DNA of 64,000 bases, from the NCBI RefSeq assembly GCF_963675165.1, contig NC_087377.1, forward strand, positions 17,815,018 through 17,879,017. The letters run 5' to 3'. Source of the stretch: Halichondria panicea. Its lineage: Eukaryota > Porifera > Demospongiae > Suberitida > Halichondriidae. Position 1 is the first letter of the stretch, and each line of letters opens with the position of its first letter. Both the position numbers and the translations under genes were made by a program. Shown piece after piece: positions 42,301 to 60,802 of the stretch. The notes beneath the pieces were generated by a model. That model was not told the DNA's origin and made no database searches. It saw nothing but the letters and a program-made list of their open reading frames with translations.

Positions 42301-42810
42301 TTAGTCACACAATACGTCAAGATGACGGACACATGCACAAATCTCCCTATCTCATCCCTCCCGGCCCTTCTAGGTCGCCCTTCGATGCTATGGTCATGCT
42401 GTCAGCTGGATCGTTCTATGCATGGCCCCTCAAATTTCAGAATCAGGCTCCTAGTGGGCTGTGACGGGCTCGAGCTGGATGCGTCCAGGTTTAGATATCG
42501 CAACAGAGGAAATATCTCTCCCGGTGATGGATCGTGCAAACTATGCAACACTGAAGAAGAATCACCTTCACACTTTTTAGTAAGTTGCCCTGCTCTCTCA
42601 ATGCGCAGACTTGCTCTCCTGCAGGATGCCCCATCCTGCATCAGTGTTCACCTCCCCCACGACCCAAGGGCACTACATGACACCCTCTACAATCTCCTGC
42701 AAGGCCTTGTCTGGCTGAAAGCTGCCCATGCGCAAGAGTGGCTCTTGCTCTTCATCAAAGATCTAAGGCAAACCCGCGCTGATCTCCTTCTCACAAGCAC
42801 ATTGGTTTAA
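39325..42810 (+). CDS. LINE ORF2: APE endonuclease - reverse transcriptase
   Basis: 1161 aa. The N-terminal ~250 residues carry apurinic-like endonuclease motifs (LNIRGFKSN, ISEHWL, GDINADPG, IDHILCHS, SDHLPI). The reverse transcriptase (about 500-800) has AIPKG...NYRGISLLSN, GGFRPGYSS, FLDVKKAFDTVWH and the catalytic YADDLAL. Near the C-terminus CKLCNTEEESPSHFLVSC is a C-x2-C-x8-H-x4-C finger. Catalytic residues are present and the frame is open throughout, so the protein could be active. Start Met 39325 is the first in frame after ORF1. Confidence 0.92.
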   Translation: MHTTPCNQVTSILNVCCLNIRGFKSNSDYLRTLLMSHDLLAISEHWLHDYDLHLLSSFSDNFLCFSSTSPSREDPVWCRPNFLRGQGGVAILFKKSLQNLVKKLDTSLSHRVVGLQLRTLPLPICFLGVYLPSRSGCTDTFRECLDYIDSLINLLGYDNEVIILGDINADPGIFGDPNEQGRILRQYLSRWNFTSVHLYLGSSTHSHTYISEAHNSESTIDHILCHSRFLDAFTSAKVLDECPLNTSDHLPISATIQITLAAAPSLMTTSSSTPRVNWSKLSSSEIEERYTSPLETAVNSWSFPLAPGCSSHIDSSISNLIRLMNNTALKGLPLKKYKKHIIPGWSMYLKSAHSESKSAFRHWKSAGKPMAPANPLKEIYKSKKCHFRKLLRQHRHSLKEQYLLNLDLANKDSKKLFREIKRFYAPSTSTSPGTIVYNDVSYSGDTLLEGWANYFETLGTPCHSPLFDSDNLQSVNNRFRDLLDSTQGGDILLTQSDIANAIDTLKREKAPGPDGIETEHLCFSGPAVQLQLCRIFNAMLASCYIPDLLTLGLVIAIPKGADKDLKNPSNYRGISLLSNVGKLFEKLLLEKILHQGVSLSPLQGGFRPGYSSIHTSFIFQETVQSLRECGKKAFVAFLDVKKAFDTVWHKGLFVKLQEKGIHPRIWHILVHWYSRLSSCFLLKGSRSRIFPISQGVRQGAILSPLLYSVFVDDLLAQLHDCGLGAMVGSVHCPSPMYADDLALIADSPEGLQKLLNIVSHYTSTWRYEINSSKSAVMVFGESTRSRTSGRQSRSFSVCSEIIQEVDSYKHLGVLRLVSSSGSLRISGRCSAGRSAFFALNSVGARFGCLHPITSHKLYSSLCLPIMLYGSELWSLTKSDLNMLERTHRKLLRTIQGLPTRCPSLALTSLIGSLEISALVDCRQLCFINSIGCMSSEDLPKKIMVERLLADSPSGLLKTWSTLVLSRCYPSLSSMISNGKNKGSFKTAAKKSALVTQYVKMTDTCTNLPISSLPALLGRPSMLWSCCQLDRSMHGPSNFRIRLLVGCDGLELDASRFRYRNRGNISPGDGSCKLCNTEEESPSHFLVSCPALSMRRLALLQDAPSCISVHLPHDPRALHDTLYNLLQGLVWLKAAHAQEWLLLFIKDLRQTRADLLLTSTLV

Positions 42811-42937
42811 AGCTCCACCCTCTTACTGCGTGTTATAATAATACCCATTTTCAATATTCTTTTTCGTCTGCCCAATGGGCTACTCTTCATTATTTGGAGG
42901 CTACAAAGAAGAAGAAGAAGAACAGTTACGTAATTAT

Positions 42938-43373
42938 GGTTCATTTCAAACCAATTTTTCTCCAATAAAGCCTTTAGGCCTGTTTATTTTGGGAAAAAAT
43001 CGACCTATACAGGAGGCTTTGCTCTGCATATAATTATCTGCAAGCCTTTGCACCACAGCTAAAGCTATCCTTGAGCCCAATCGTGAGCTACTACTATTAG
43101 TCTGTCACACAAACTGTGTATCCAGCTGGAGCTAGCCTAAGAGAGATTTTACTAAGACTAGTGATACACTTTCAACAGCTTACGGGCAGGCTGGGGCAAG
43201 TAGTAGCTCACAAAACGATTAGAATCTCAAGGATAGCTTCAGCTGACAACCTGCTGTGGTGCAAAGCCTTTATATTTACCAAAGGATCTTAGCTTTCTGA
43301 TGTAAGTCGATGTTTTCCCAGTTTAACAAAAATGAATAGGCTCTATTGGAGAAAAATTGGTTTGGAATGAGCC
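42938..43373. mobile_element. TIR element between the LINE tail and the chimeric gene
   Basis: GGTTCATTTCAAACCAATTT and the next ~15 bases at the left are mirrored at the right end (AAATTGGTTTGGAATGAGCC). 436 bp, no ORF of note, no clear target duplication. Internal GCAAAGCC segments are also inverted. Confidence 0.6.
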
Positions 43374-43565
43374 AAAATTCAATCTTGTTACCAAGGTTCA
43401 CGTGACAGGTACTCCCGCTCTTGACATTACAGTTGCAAGAACACCTCAAATCCCTGTAGGTGTCCAGATTGGTCGGGCGATTAAGGATACGTTCCACCAG
43501 GGTCTGCGCATGCGCATACGAGCCCCACCCCTTTTAGACAAAGATTGTCTGGCTCACCAACAATA

Positions 43566-43958
43566 ATGGCAGCTACTAAACGCCCTCATCCGGACGCACT
43601 GACAAGAAGAGACATGCTCATAGTTGTATCCTGTTGCCTAGTGCTCGTTCTCTTGTTGATATTCTGCCTGTGTTGTAAAGAGACATTGTATAAAAGCTAC
43701 CGTCCTGAGAAAAGAGGTAAGCATGCCGCAGTGCAATGTTGTGTCTACAAATTTTTTGTTTACTTGCACACATTTAATACTATTGTAGCTCTAGTGTTCC
43801 ATGAATAAAATTATGATTAAAATCGCATGATATACCGGCTGTTACAGTCATGAGTTACTTGTAAAAATTGTGTTCTTTTTGTACAGAACGAAAGTTTGGA
43901 GCTCTAGCTCATGGGTAAGATATAAACTTAGCTCTACTTAAGACTCTATGCACACACG

Positions 43959-43994
<36 letters not shown>

Positions 43995-44085
43995 CACACT
44001 CCACACACACACATACAGCTATGATGCACGCTATCTGTCAGAAGAATCAGTTGAAGATGAAGCAGAGTCACATGTGTACTCATGA
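43566..44085 (+). CDS. Chimeric gene: EF-hand exon 1 joined in frame to receptor TM and tail exons
   Basis: Exons 43566-43716, 43887-43914, 44019-44085 give 246 nt, 81 aa. Residues 1-15 (MAATKRPHPDALTRR) come from the EF-hand gene's first exon. From about 43615 the sequence is the membrane exon of gene D (IVVSCCLVLVLLLIFCLCCK), followed by gene D's two tail exons with donors, acceptors, phases and stop preserved (tail ends HVYS). The ATG context and the upstream TGCGCATGCGCA element (43505) are those of the EF-hand gene, so a promoter came with exon 1. Predicted product: a single-pass membrane microprotein without ectodomain, keeping the gene D tail. It is intact, but expression is unknown; it may simply be a silent duplication scar. 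Confidence 0.65.
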
Positions 44086-44382
44086 GCACAGCCACTAAAC
44101 ACCACGTATTTGTATAAGATGAGCATTCTATAAAGCTTTACACGTAATAATTATTATAAAACCAACTCAATTACTTTTTTGATAGCAACAGAGAACATTT
44201 TTTACCCTTTTACTTTTTTCATTGTTTTTCTTCGTTGTGAAATGTTTTTATTGCTGCCAAACGTGTTAGCATTGGGATATGGGTAGAGCTGAAACTAAAC
44301 TGCGCATGCGCATACGAGCCCCACCCCCTTCTAGACATGTGCAGAGTCAAAGTCTAAAAGATTGTCTGGCTCACCAACAACA

Positions 44383-45508
44383 ATGGCAGCTAAACGCCCT
44401 CATCCGGACGCACTGACAAGAAGAGACAGCACTATAAAGGTAAGCCTTTAGCCAACTATATATATAGAGAGCAAGACTTGACGCGTTGCCTTACGTATGC
44501 AGCGCTTTCACGGTGATGAGGAGGACGCGTTTGTGGATGGAGTACACTTGTCAGAGGACAGCCTCGCGATGATTACTGATCTATTCAAGGTAAGGCGCTC
44601 TATAGCACGTGTGTGTGTGTGTGTGTGTACATGTGACCTATTCATCCTCTCCCCTCAAGTTGATCGATCGAAACAGTGATGGAAAACTCGACATTTTGGA
44701 CTTTTCCCTCGACGGAACTTATGCAACTACCCACTTCCAAAAATGGCAGGAACTGCGACATCAGTTTGACCTGAACGGTGACGGCCAAGTCACGGTTGAT
44801 GAGGTAAACCACACCTATTTTCTCGCCCCCCCCCTAGTAATGTATCTCCGTATTATAGTTCCGCGGAGCATTTAAGAAGATGGTGTTGGCGTTGGGCTGT
44901 CAGATTCAACCAGGGAGCTTCAAAGACCTCACCATTGACAAGTGTCTAAGAGAGGTGAGTGAGTTATTTCTCATGCATGTCACTAAAGTCTATTTGTGTT
45001 GAGTTTGACCCGGAAGTTATGTGGTCGATTATGGCTTCATTTATGTGGTGGACAAGTATGCCTGGGACTTCTACATGGAAAATGCTAACTTTTAGCTGGT
45101 TTGGAGCTTACCAGCTCTACAGCATAATTATAGATAGAAGCACTTTTTAACAAGGAATCCAACGGTATTATGACAAAGTTATGACAACTTTATGAAGGTC
45201 AAACTCAACTCTCCCGTTCTCTCCCAGGGTTCTATCTAGGATTAATTGTTTTGGGGGAGAATACGAATTGATTAAGAGTTGTTCTGGCCGGGATCTTTCC
45301 CCACGGGAAACCATTAGCAGAACTAGAGGGGAAGCTCCCCCCAGCCCCACTGGATAGAACCTGGCCTGCTTTCCCCACTTATGTCTCATTCATGTCCTTA
45401 TACATATATATTTCCTGTCACATCACACCACATCCACAGTTGGAGAAGCACATCAATACACAAGTGCAAGAGCTGTGCAAGCAAGCCTTAAACTGGTACA
45501 GGACATAA
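44383..45508 (+). CDS. EF-hand calcium-binding protein, complete copy
   Basis: Five exons, 150 aa: 44383-44439, 44503-44589, 44660-44803, 44859-44954, 45440-45508, all phase 0. Two EF-hand loops lie in exon 3: DRNSDGKLDILD (Asp at position 12 instead of Glu) and DLNGDGQVTVDE (canonical). The N-terminus is basic (MAAKRPHPDALTRR), and the C-terminus is helical (LEKHINTQVQELCKQALNWY). No signal peptide or TM, so probably cytosolic or nuclear. I do not recognise the orthologue. Exons 1-4 are near-identical to 27193-27772. It ends only 98 bases from the stop of ITPA on the other strand, so 3' UTRs probably overlap. Confidence 0.8.
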
Positions 45509-45606
45509 TAATAGATAGAAGCATCTTTTTGAACGAAATTATTGGCAAATCAAAATATTTTTTGTATAATAATTAGATGTATATACAAAATACAAAATGA
45601 ATGATT

Positions 45607-47319
45607 TTATGGCACGTCAGTTTTCAATCTTTTAGCCAGTGGTTCCATAAAATGTTCTTTTAGTGCCGTCACTGCTTTGTATCTATGGGAGATGGTGTTT
45701 TTGATGGCTGCCTCCAACTCGGCATAAGTCTTGTCGAATCCGTCTGGCTGGAAGATCGGGTCCCATCCGAAATCACACGGCCCCCTCGCTGGTACGATGA
45801 CGCCCTGAGGACGTGAGAAAGAATAAACATGTTATATCAACTATTAGATATTGAAAGAATAACTAGCAAACTAAATTATCAAAACAACCAAAATATCTGT
45901 GGTGTACACTGTAGTATGATTATGGCCACCGTGGTGCCGTATATATAGCAGGTTATTTTTCGCTGGTGCAAATTTTCGTATGAACTGCTCAATTAAATAT
46001 TATATATCGGTATACAGGTCAGGATAGTGACGTTGAACCTATTGCGGTAGAATAATTTCGTAAATTTCGTATGATGCTCTACAATAGATCTCTGTGGTGG
46101 TGGTAGAATTAGTATGATCATGGCTGTGCATTTAGCAACTAATTAGCAGGTAAATGTACAATACAAGGGCATGTTAGATTAACAAATGATTAGTACCTGT
46201 ACTAATCATTTGCTAATCTAACATGACAAACAAATTCGAATTTGTATACAACAAATTCGAACAATACGGTAACATCTAGTCACCTGTGTTCTACCAGTGA
46301 ACAAGATGACATCATCTCCCGGACCAGGGCTGAATGCAAAGATGCACTGAGCACAGGCTGACTTGTCCGTGTAGGCAGCCAACAGATTGTTTAGCCCTGA
46401 GGGGGGGGGGGGGAATACTATTGTAAGAAAAGAAAAGAAAAATTGGCACAGGTGCTTGTGTAACAATTACTGCAGGCCCTGATAAATTATGCTTTTTTCA
46501 CGTCGTTATGCAAAACTTTATGCAAAACTTAATGTAATGATCTTTACCAATTTCCCAATTATTCTTCAGAGACCTATTATGCTAAAATTATTCCGAGCAT
46601 AATATAATTTATCAGGGCCTAGCTAATGCTTGCTAGAATACAGTCATTACGCACCTTTGTGACCAAGCTTTGTCAGAAACCATTTGCTGTAACGAATAAA
46701 CATACGAAGTCACACTTCAATTTATTGTACAATATTAGAATTGCGTGCCAGATCACATGACCACTCACATGTAAGGTCCGGGCAATCCCTCCAGTGCGGT
46801 ATAGCATAGTGAACTGTCCTCTGTTATCACAGGGCCCTGGATCTAATAAGATCGATATTATTTATTATTTTGGTTCTATTAATGGGATATAGCTCTTACG
46901 TACATTGATAGCTGCCAGCTTGCACTTCTCTCTGGCTATATCCTCCGGCTCTCCCTGTAACTCCGGCACTGCACACACCATCACATATCACACACACGCC
47001 CACACACACACTCACAATCTACATCCTGCACACACACACACAGTCCACATCCTGCACACACACTATCACATATCACATGCATACGCCCACACACTCACAG
47101 TCCACACGCCCACACACTCACAGTCCACATCCTTGCTGACGAGTGTCCACGGAAAATCTTCTCCAATGATTGCCTTTACCTGCAAATAATATTATTATGT
47201 TAACTATAATTTATAGCTAAAAAACAAAAAAGCACTACCAATATTAAATATTATATCACCTCTTCTAGTTTTTTGACATTGCCAGTGACAAAGGTGAGAG
47301 ATGGTTTGCCAGCTGACAT
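45607..47319 (-). CDS. ITPA: Inosine triphosphate pyrophosphatase
   Basis: Complete 7-exon gene, 197 aa: complement(45607-45804, 46284-46396, 46655-46686, 46769-46836, 46904-46968, 47122-47179, 47260-47319). The protein follows ITPA throughout: [74 protein letters not shown] and NTISHRYKA. Length is close to the human 194 aa. It hydrolyses ITP, dITP and XTP to monophosphates plus pyrophosphate in the cytosol, cleansing nucleotide pools. It diverges head-to-head from RRP1 (520 bases between ATGs). Confidence 0.95.
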
Positions 47320-47838
47320 CCTCCCAGCCTACACAGGTGGACAATTCATTTGAACACAAATTATGGACTCTCAAAGTAGCTACCAAAACGGCTGAAACTT
47401 GGAAAAGGGATTTGCTTTCATCGGCTAGATTTTGACTATAAATCAACAGAACTTGTATCTAAGCGTATCATTGGAAAGGTCATTATTAGAGCTACAGATA
47501 TATATAAAAAGCAATATTTATAGGGAAAGGGTGTCATAATTATGACCTTGTCTTGCCGCTGCTGCTCGGGTACAGAGGTCACAGAGGTCACAGAGGTCAT
47601 CCAGAGGGTCAGTCGAGGCTTGAGAACAACCTGAGACAAGTGTATGCATTATCATATGCACACATATTAAAGGGAGAAAACAGCAACATACCTTACACAA
47701 CCAATGCAACATGTGGAGAGGGGGGCGTGTCTGCTCAAACCTCCTTCTTTCTTTCATTAGTGCCTCCACTCAGAGGGGGCGTGTCTGCTCAAACTCTTTC
47801 TTTCTTTCATTAGTGCCTCCACCCCACGTGGCAGAGAG
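47320..47838. promoter_or_regulatory. Bidirectional promoter region between ITPA and RRP1
   Basis: 519 bases between two divergent start codons. The ITPA-proximal part (about 47340-47505) is a copy of an intron repeat family (ACCAAAACGGCTGAAA, TTGTATCTAAGC, CATTGGAAAGG). The RRP1-proximal part carries three copies of CTTTCTTTCATTAGTGCCTC-like sequence (47748-47822). TATA not seen. Shared regulation is inferred from geometry. Confidence 0.5.
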
Positions 47839-50708
47839 ATGGAAACCAACTCAAAGCTTGAAGAACGTTTTGCGCGATCTCTCGCTAGCAACGACACAAG
47901 GACTAGGAGCAGAACACTCAAGAGACTCACACAGTGGGTCGTTGCGCGATCCTCTATTGAAGACGGTGCGTGAATTAACCTGTAGTAGCTAAAATCTGTT
48001 TATGTGTGTGAGGGGGGAGGGGCTTGTTGCTGTTTTATAGAGTATGTTTTTTATATTGATTGTAGGTTTTATATAATTATGTGTGTGTGGAGGGGAAGGA
48101 CTTGTTGCCGGCTGTATATTGCGTTTTTGTAGCTATCTCAAGAGCCTGTAATTTGTGTTCCGATTGTCCAATTTCAAAACTAATGGATAGCTCTCAGAAT
48201 TACCTTTCCAATGGCGTGCTTAGATACATTTATACATTTATTACAGGTTTTACCGAGTTAGAGTTTCTCAAGTTATGGAAGGGACTGTACACGTGTATGT
48301 GGCACTCGGACAAGCCTCTTGTACAGGTGAGGGTTGCTAGGGAGGGTCGTTCCTGTTGCTAAGGGGAGGGTAATTCTTGTTGCTAAGGGAGGGCCGTTCT
48401 TGTTGTAGGACTAATATAAGCATCCATTAATTTTACTATCAGTAACATCATTAATTTTAGTGGCTCTTGGAACATCGTATTTTACAGTACCGTCACATTA
48501 ACAAACTTCCTTGTGCATCGATAATAATACTATAATTATGACTGCCTGTGTTATACAGGAGGAGTTGGTGGACAGTCTTGCTGGACTACTGGTAATGATG
48601 AGAAGACCTGACGCTGGTAAGAGGTTGTACACACACACACACACGGATCAGAGGAGGTCCGACACGAGTACCTTGATTAGGCTGAAATTGAGTCACATGC
48701 AACAATGACTTTACTGTTGAATTTTGCACATGACCAAGCCTAATCGAGGTACTCGTGTCGTAACCTCTTCTGATCAGGGATGTGCCCACACTGGTCGGTG
48801 GTGGTGGTTGGTACTAACCACCTCCTAGGCCTTCTAGTTTACCACATGGAATAGCTATTGATATGTCCCTCCCTCTCTCTAGCATTGCAGTATTTGAGAA
48901 CATTCTTTACAACGATCGCTCGGGAGTGGCACAGCATCGACAGATTGAGACTCGACAAGTTCTATCTAGTGAGACCACCACACACACACGCCCATGTCCA
49001 CTCCACACACACACCACACCACACACTCCACACACACACACCACACCACACCACACACACTCCACACCCACACCACACCACACCACACACGCCCACTCCA
49101 CACACACCACACCACTACTATAGCACTAGTAGACTATTAACAAATAATTTCATTTACAACAGCTATTGAGGAAAATGCTGGGACAGAGTTTCAAGTTACT
49201 TCAGAACAGTCAGTGGGATGAAGAGTTAGTTCGTAGAGGTTAAAGTTCATATGGTTGACACTACCCCCCCCCCCCAATATATAGAGTAGTACAAGAGTTC
49301 ATATCTATAATCAAGGATGGACCGCTCAACCATGACCTCGGCAAGGTACTAAAAACGTATGCATGATACCGTACAGCGAGTAATTTTCATTGGTGCAAAT
49401 TTTTGTGTGAGTTTAATATTTTGTATTCTAATTATGTGTACAGCTCAGGATAGTGACGTAGAACCTCTATTGCGGTACAGATTTTTGCAGTTTAAATTTT
49501 CTGTACAATACGAACATTTTCACCATTCACAAAAATTATCTGTCATGTGATATTGACCTTAGTCATGTGATACCTTATATAGACGACGCTAGGTGTTCAG
49601 CTACATGTGTTGGAAGTGTACGTGTCGGAGCTGTTGATGTGTTCTCCTGTGGAGGGAGGAGTTGACCTTTTGAACCCTCCACTGGCACTGCTGGCCAACA
49701 CCAGAGAGTAAGCGTGTAGTTACGTATTATTTCACTAAATAATGTTGGTGTTATCAAGGGCGTATAAAAGAAGAGAGGGCAAGCAACTCCACTATCAGTA
49801 CACGTAGCTAGCAGAGTTCAAACGTGGGCGGAGGAATGTGTGCATTTGCATGAAGTGCTAAAAATAGAAATTTCATTTCATGCACAGTCATGCACATTCA
49901 TCCGCCCACGTTTGAACTCTGCTCATATAGGAGTTGCATGCCCTCTCTTCTTTTATACGCCCTTGGTATTATTTTTAATTTTACCGTTTATATTTCCGCC
50001 CACTCAGTACAACTGTTTCCGGCTGTATTGTGAGGAGTGTGCTTGATGTACTGGACACATCCACACTCGACCAGCTACAGGTAAGCCCCGCTATGCCCAC
50101 CCCCCTTGACCCCTATGACTTCTAGCCTCGTACCCCAGTTAACCCCCGAGGCAGTGTCTGATGCTCTGAGAGCTATGGCGATCAATCGCGATACTTTAGG
50201 GAGAAACAGGAAACTACTCTACACGCACTGCAAGAGGTGGGCATCAAAATAATTTTCGACGTTGAATCTAATTAAAGGAATGATCTATTTTAAATACTGT
50301 ATAGCGGGTTATTTTCGTATGGTGGACATTTTTATATTTTCGTAAGCATTAATCCGAAAATAAATTATTCTATTGCAGTAGGTTCTACGTCACTATCCTG
50401 AGCTGTATGGATATTTAGAATACGAAATATTTAATTGGGTAGTTCGTACGAAATTACCCGCTAAACAGTATCTTTGATGTGAATAAGTTGAGAATGCATT
50501 TTATAGCTTTTTGAAAGACCCTATCAAACAATGTTTAAATTAGCGATGTCTTTTGTGGTAATGTTTCGTATACAGGTTCTCGTCTGATGAGTGCCCTCCC
50601 CCTGATAGTGGGTGTGGTCTGCCACAGCCAAAGAGATTCAAACGCAAGAGTAAAGGAAAGATAAAGATAAAGAAAAAGATAAAGAAAAAGATGAAGAAAA
50701 AATTGTAA
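47839..50708 (+). CDS. RRP1: Ribosomal RNA processing protein 1 (Nop52 family), short form
   Basis: Complete 10-exon gene, 298 aa: 47839-47965, 48247-48326, 48559-48616, 48883-48968, 49163-49238, 49287-49345, 49601-49707, 50008-50080, 50139-50236, 50576-50708. Family landmarks: LWKGLYTCMWHSDKPLVQEE, REWHSIDRLRLDKFY and LHVLEVYVSELL. The C-terminus is a Lys-rich stretch (KGKIKIKKKIKKKMKKKL), a plausible nucleolar signal. It acts in nucleolar pre-rRNA processing for the large ribosomal subunit. Much shorter than vertebrate RRP1 because the long disordered C-terminal region is nearly absent. Convergent with KMT2 (464 bases between stops). Confidence 0.92.
48971..49118. repeat. Interrupted CA/CACTC microsatellite in RRP1 intron 4
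   Basis: Alternating (CA)n and CCACACCACA motifs. Low-complexity frames of Thr-His-Pro and Cys-Val on both strands here are artefacts, not genes. Confidence 0.85.
50296..50470. mobile_element. Small inverted-repeat element (TATAGCGGGTTATTTTCG family)
   Basis: TACTGTATAGCGGGTTATTT at the left is mirrored by a degenerate ACCCGCTAAACAGTA at the right; the interior carries GGTTCTACGTCACTATCCTG. Related copies occur at about 21050-21165, 45940-46090, 49370-49525 and 59549-59706. It lies in the last RRP1 intron. Non-autonomous MITE; superfamily not assigned. Confidence 0.55.
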
Positions 50709-51172
50709 TTCAAATTAACATGAAGTTGAACAATTTTCCACTGCCATTTGTGTTGTCATGGTTTTAATAATAATTATAATAATTATTATTGTAACATAAT
50801 TATTACTAGTATTTGCGAATAAAAAATCGTTTGCAAATGAGCCAAATCATTGACCCTTTGCGATCTAACTATTGCGTTCTGGCAATGGAATGTGTAACAT
50901 TACCGGTACTAGATTAGGTTTTATGTACAGTATACATATATACGATCCTTATTTTTGTGAAATTGATCAACCCTCGTAAACATTCTTCAATGTGTTTAAT
51001 AATGTGTCATGAAAATTAGATATTGGATCAAACAATTATACTTTTAGAATGTCAATTATATTACAGAAATGAACAGAATATAAATGTTGAGTGTGAGTGA
51101 TGAGATAATAAGAAACAAGGTTATATATATTTAGTTACAGTGAAGTGTTAGTATAATTATGTACAGAGAGTT
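50709..51172. other. Convergent 3' region of RRP1 and KMT2
   Basis: 464 bases between the two stops. Contains a partial mariner-type MITE (about 50803-51000) and AATAAA at 50819, which could be the RRP1 polyadenylation signal. Confidence 0.4.
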
Positions 51173-60299
<9,127 letters not shown>

Positions 60300-60802
60300 G
60301 GTGAATGGCTAGCGTACTTATAGGGACATTTCACACTCTCGTAGCTACTAGCTATGGATATTTGCAGCCTAGCTAGCTAGCTAATAGTATTCAAAGACAC
60401 AATCATTAGCCGCGAAGTTAATTCCTCCACCTACAACCAGCCTACGAGCCCCGCCCCCTTATGCCATAAGGGGGCGGGCTCATAACCGTCAATAGTTTTA
60501 TGAGCCCTGCCCCCTTATGGTACTGTAGCCTCGAATCCACGCCGATTAAAATGCAATCGGCATGGATTCGAGGCTAGGTGTACTCTGTATCTTTTTGCTA
60601 CTGTACGTACATGTAACCAGTTTGGTTAGCTCAAGGCTATCTTTAGAAGCTGGTGCTTCCCCAAGGTGGTTCTAGCCTGGCCTGGCCCTATAAAGGCAGC
60701 GGTGAGTTTTATTGATCAAACCAAATTAATCGCAAGATTAAAGAATAACTGAGTCAATAGAACATTTATTTATCAATTTATCATCAAGTTCCAATTCCAA
60801 GG
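60300..60802. promoter_or_regulatory. Divergent promoter region KMT2 / Ig gene with nested hairpins
   Basis: 503 bases between opposing ATGs. GCCCCGCCCCCTTATG (about 60449) pairs with CATAAGGGGGCGGGCTCATA right after it, and a third copy follows (TATGAGCCCTGCCCCCTTAT, about 60498). At 60528-60576 a short TAGCCTCGAATCCACGCCGA hairpin belongs to the TAGCCTCGA family. A TATA-like CCTATAAAGGC at about 60687 probably serves the Ig gene. Confidence 0.5.

Larger units (their letters stand above)
38216..42922 (+). mobile_element. Intact APE-type non-LTR retrotransposon (LINE), at least 4.7 kb
   Basis: Two intact ORFs 14 bases apart (38216-39310 and 39325-42810) are followed by a ~110-base 3' UTR that ends in an AAGAAGAAGAAGAAGAA tail. 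ORF organisation and enzyme order (endonuclease then reverse transcriptase) are those of the CR1/Jockey-like LINEs; the exact clade is inference. Base composition differs from neighbours: C-rich codons, no introns. Intact frames suggest a recent insertion. It lies between the two copies of the EF-hand segment. Confidence 0.9.

Noticed and set aside
43357-43566. Open frame upstream of the chimeric gene
   Set aside because: It starts inside a TIR element and is not conserved in the other two EF-hand promoter copies; the conserved ATG at 43566 is the better start.
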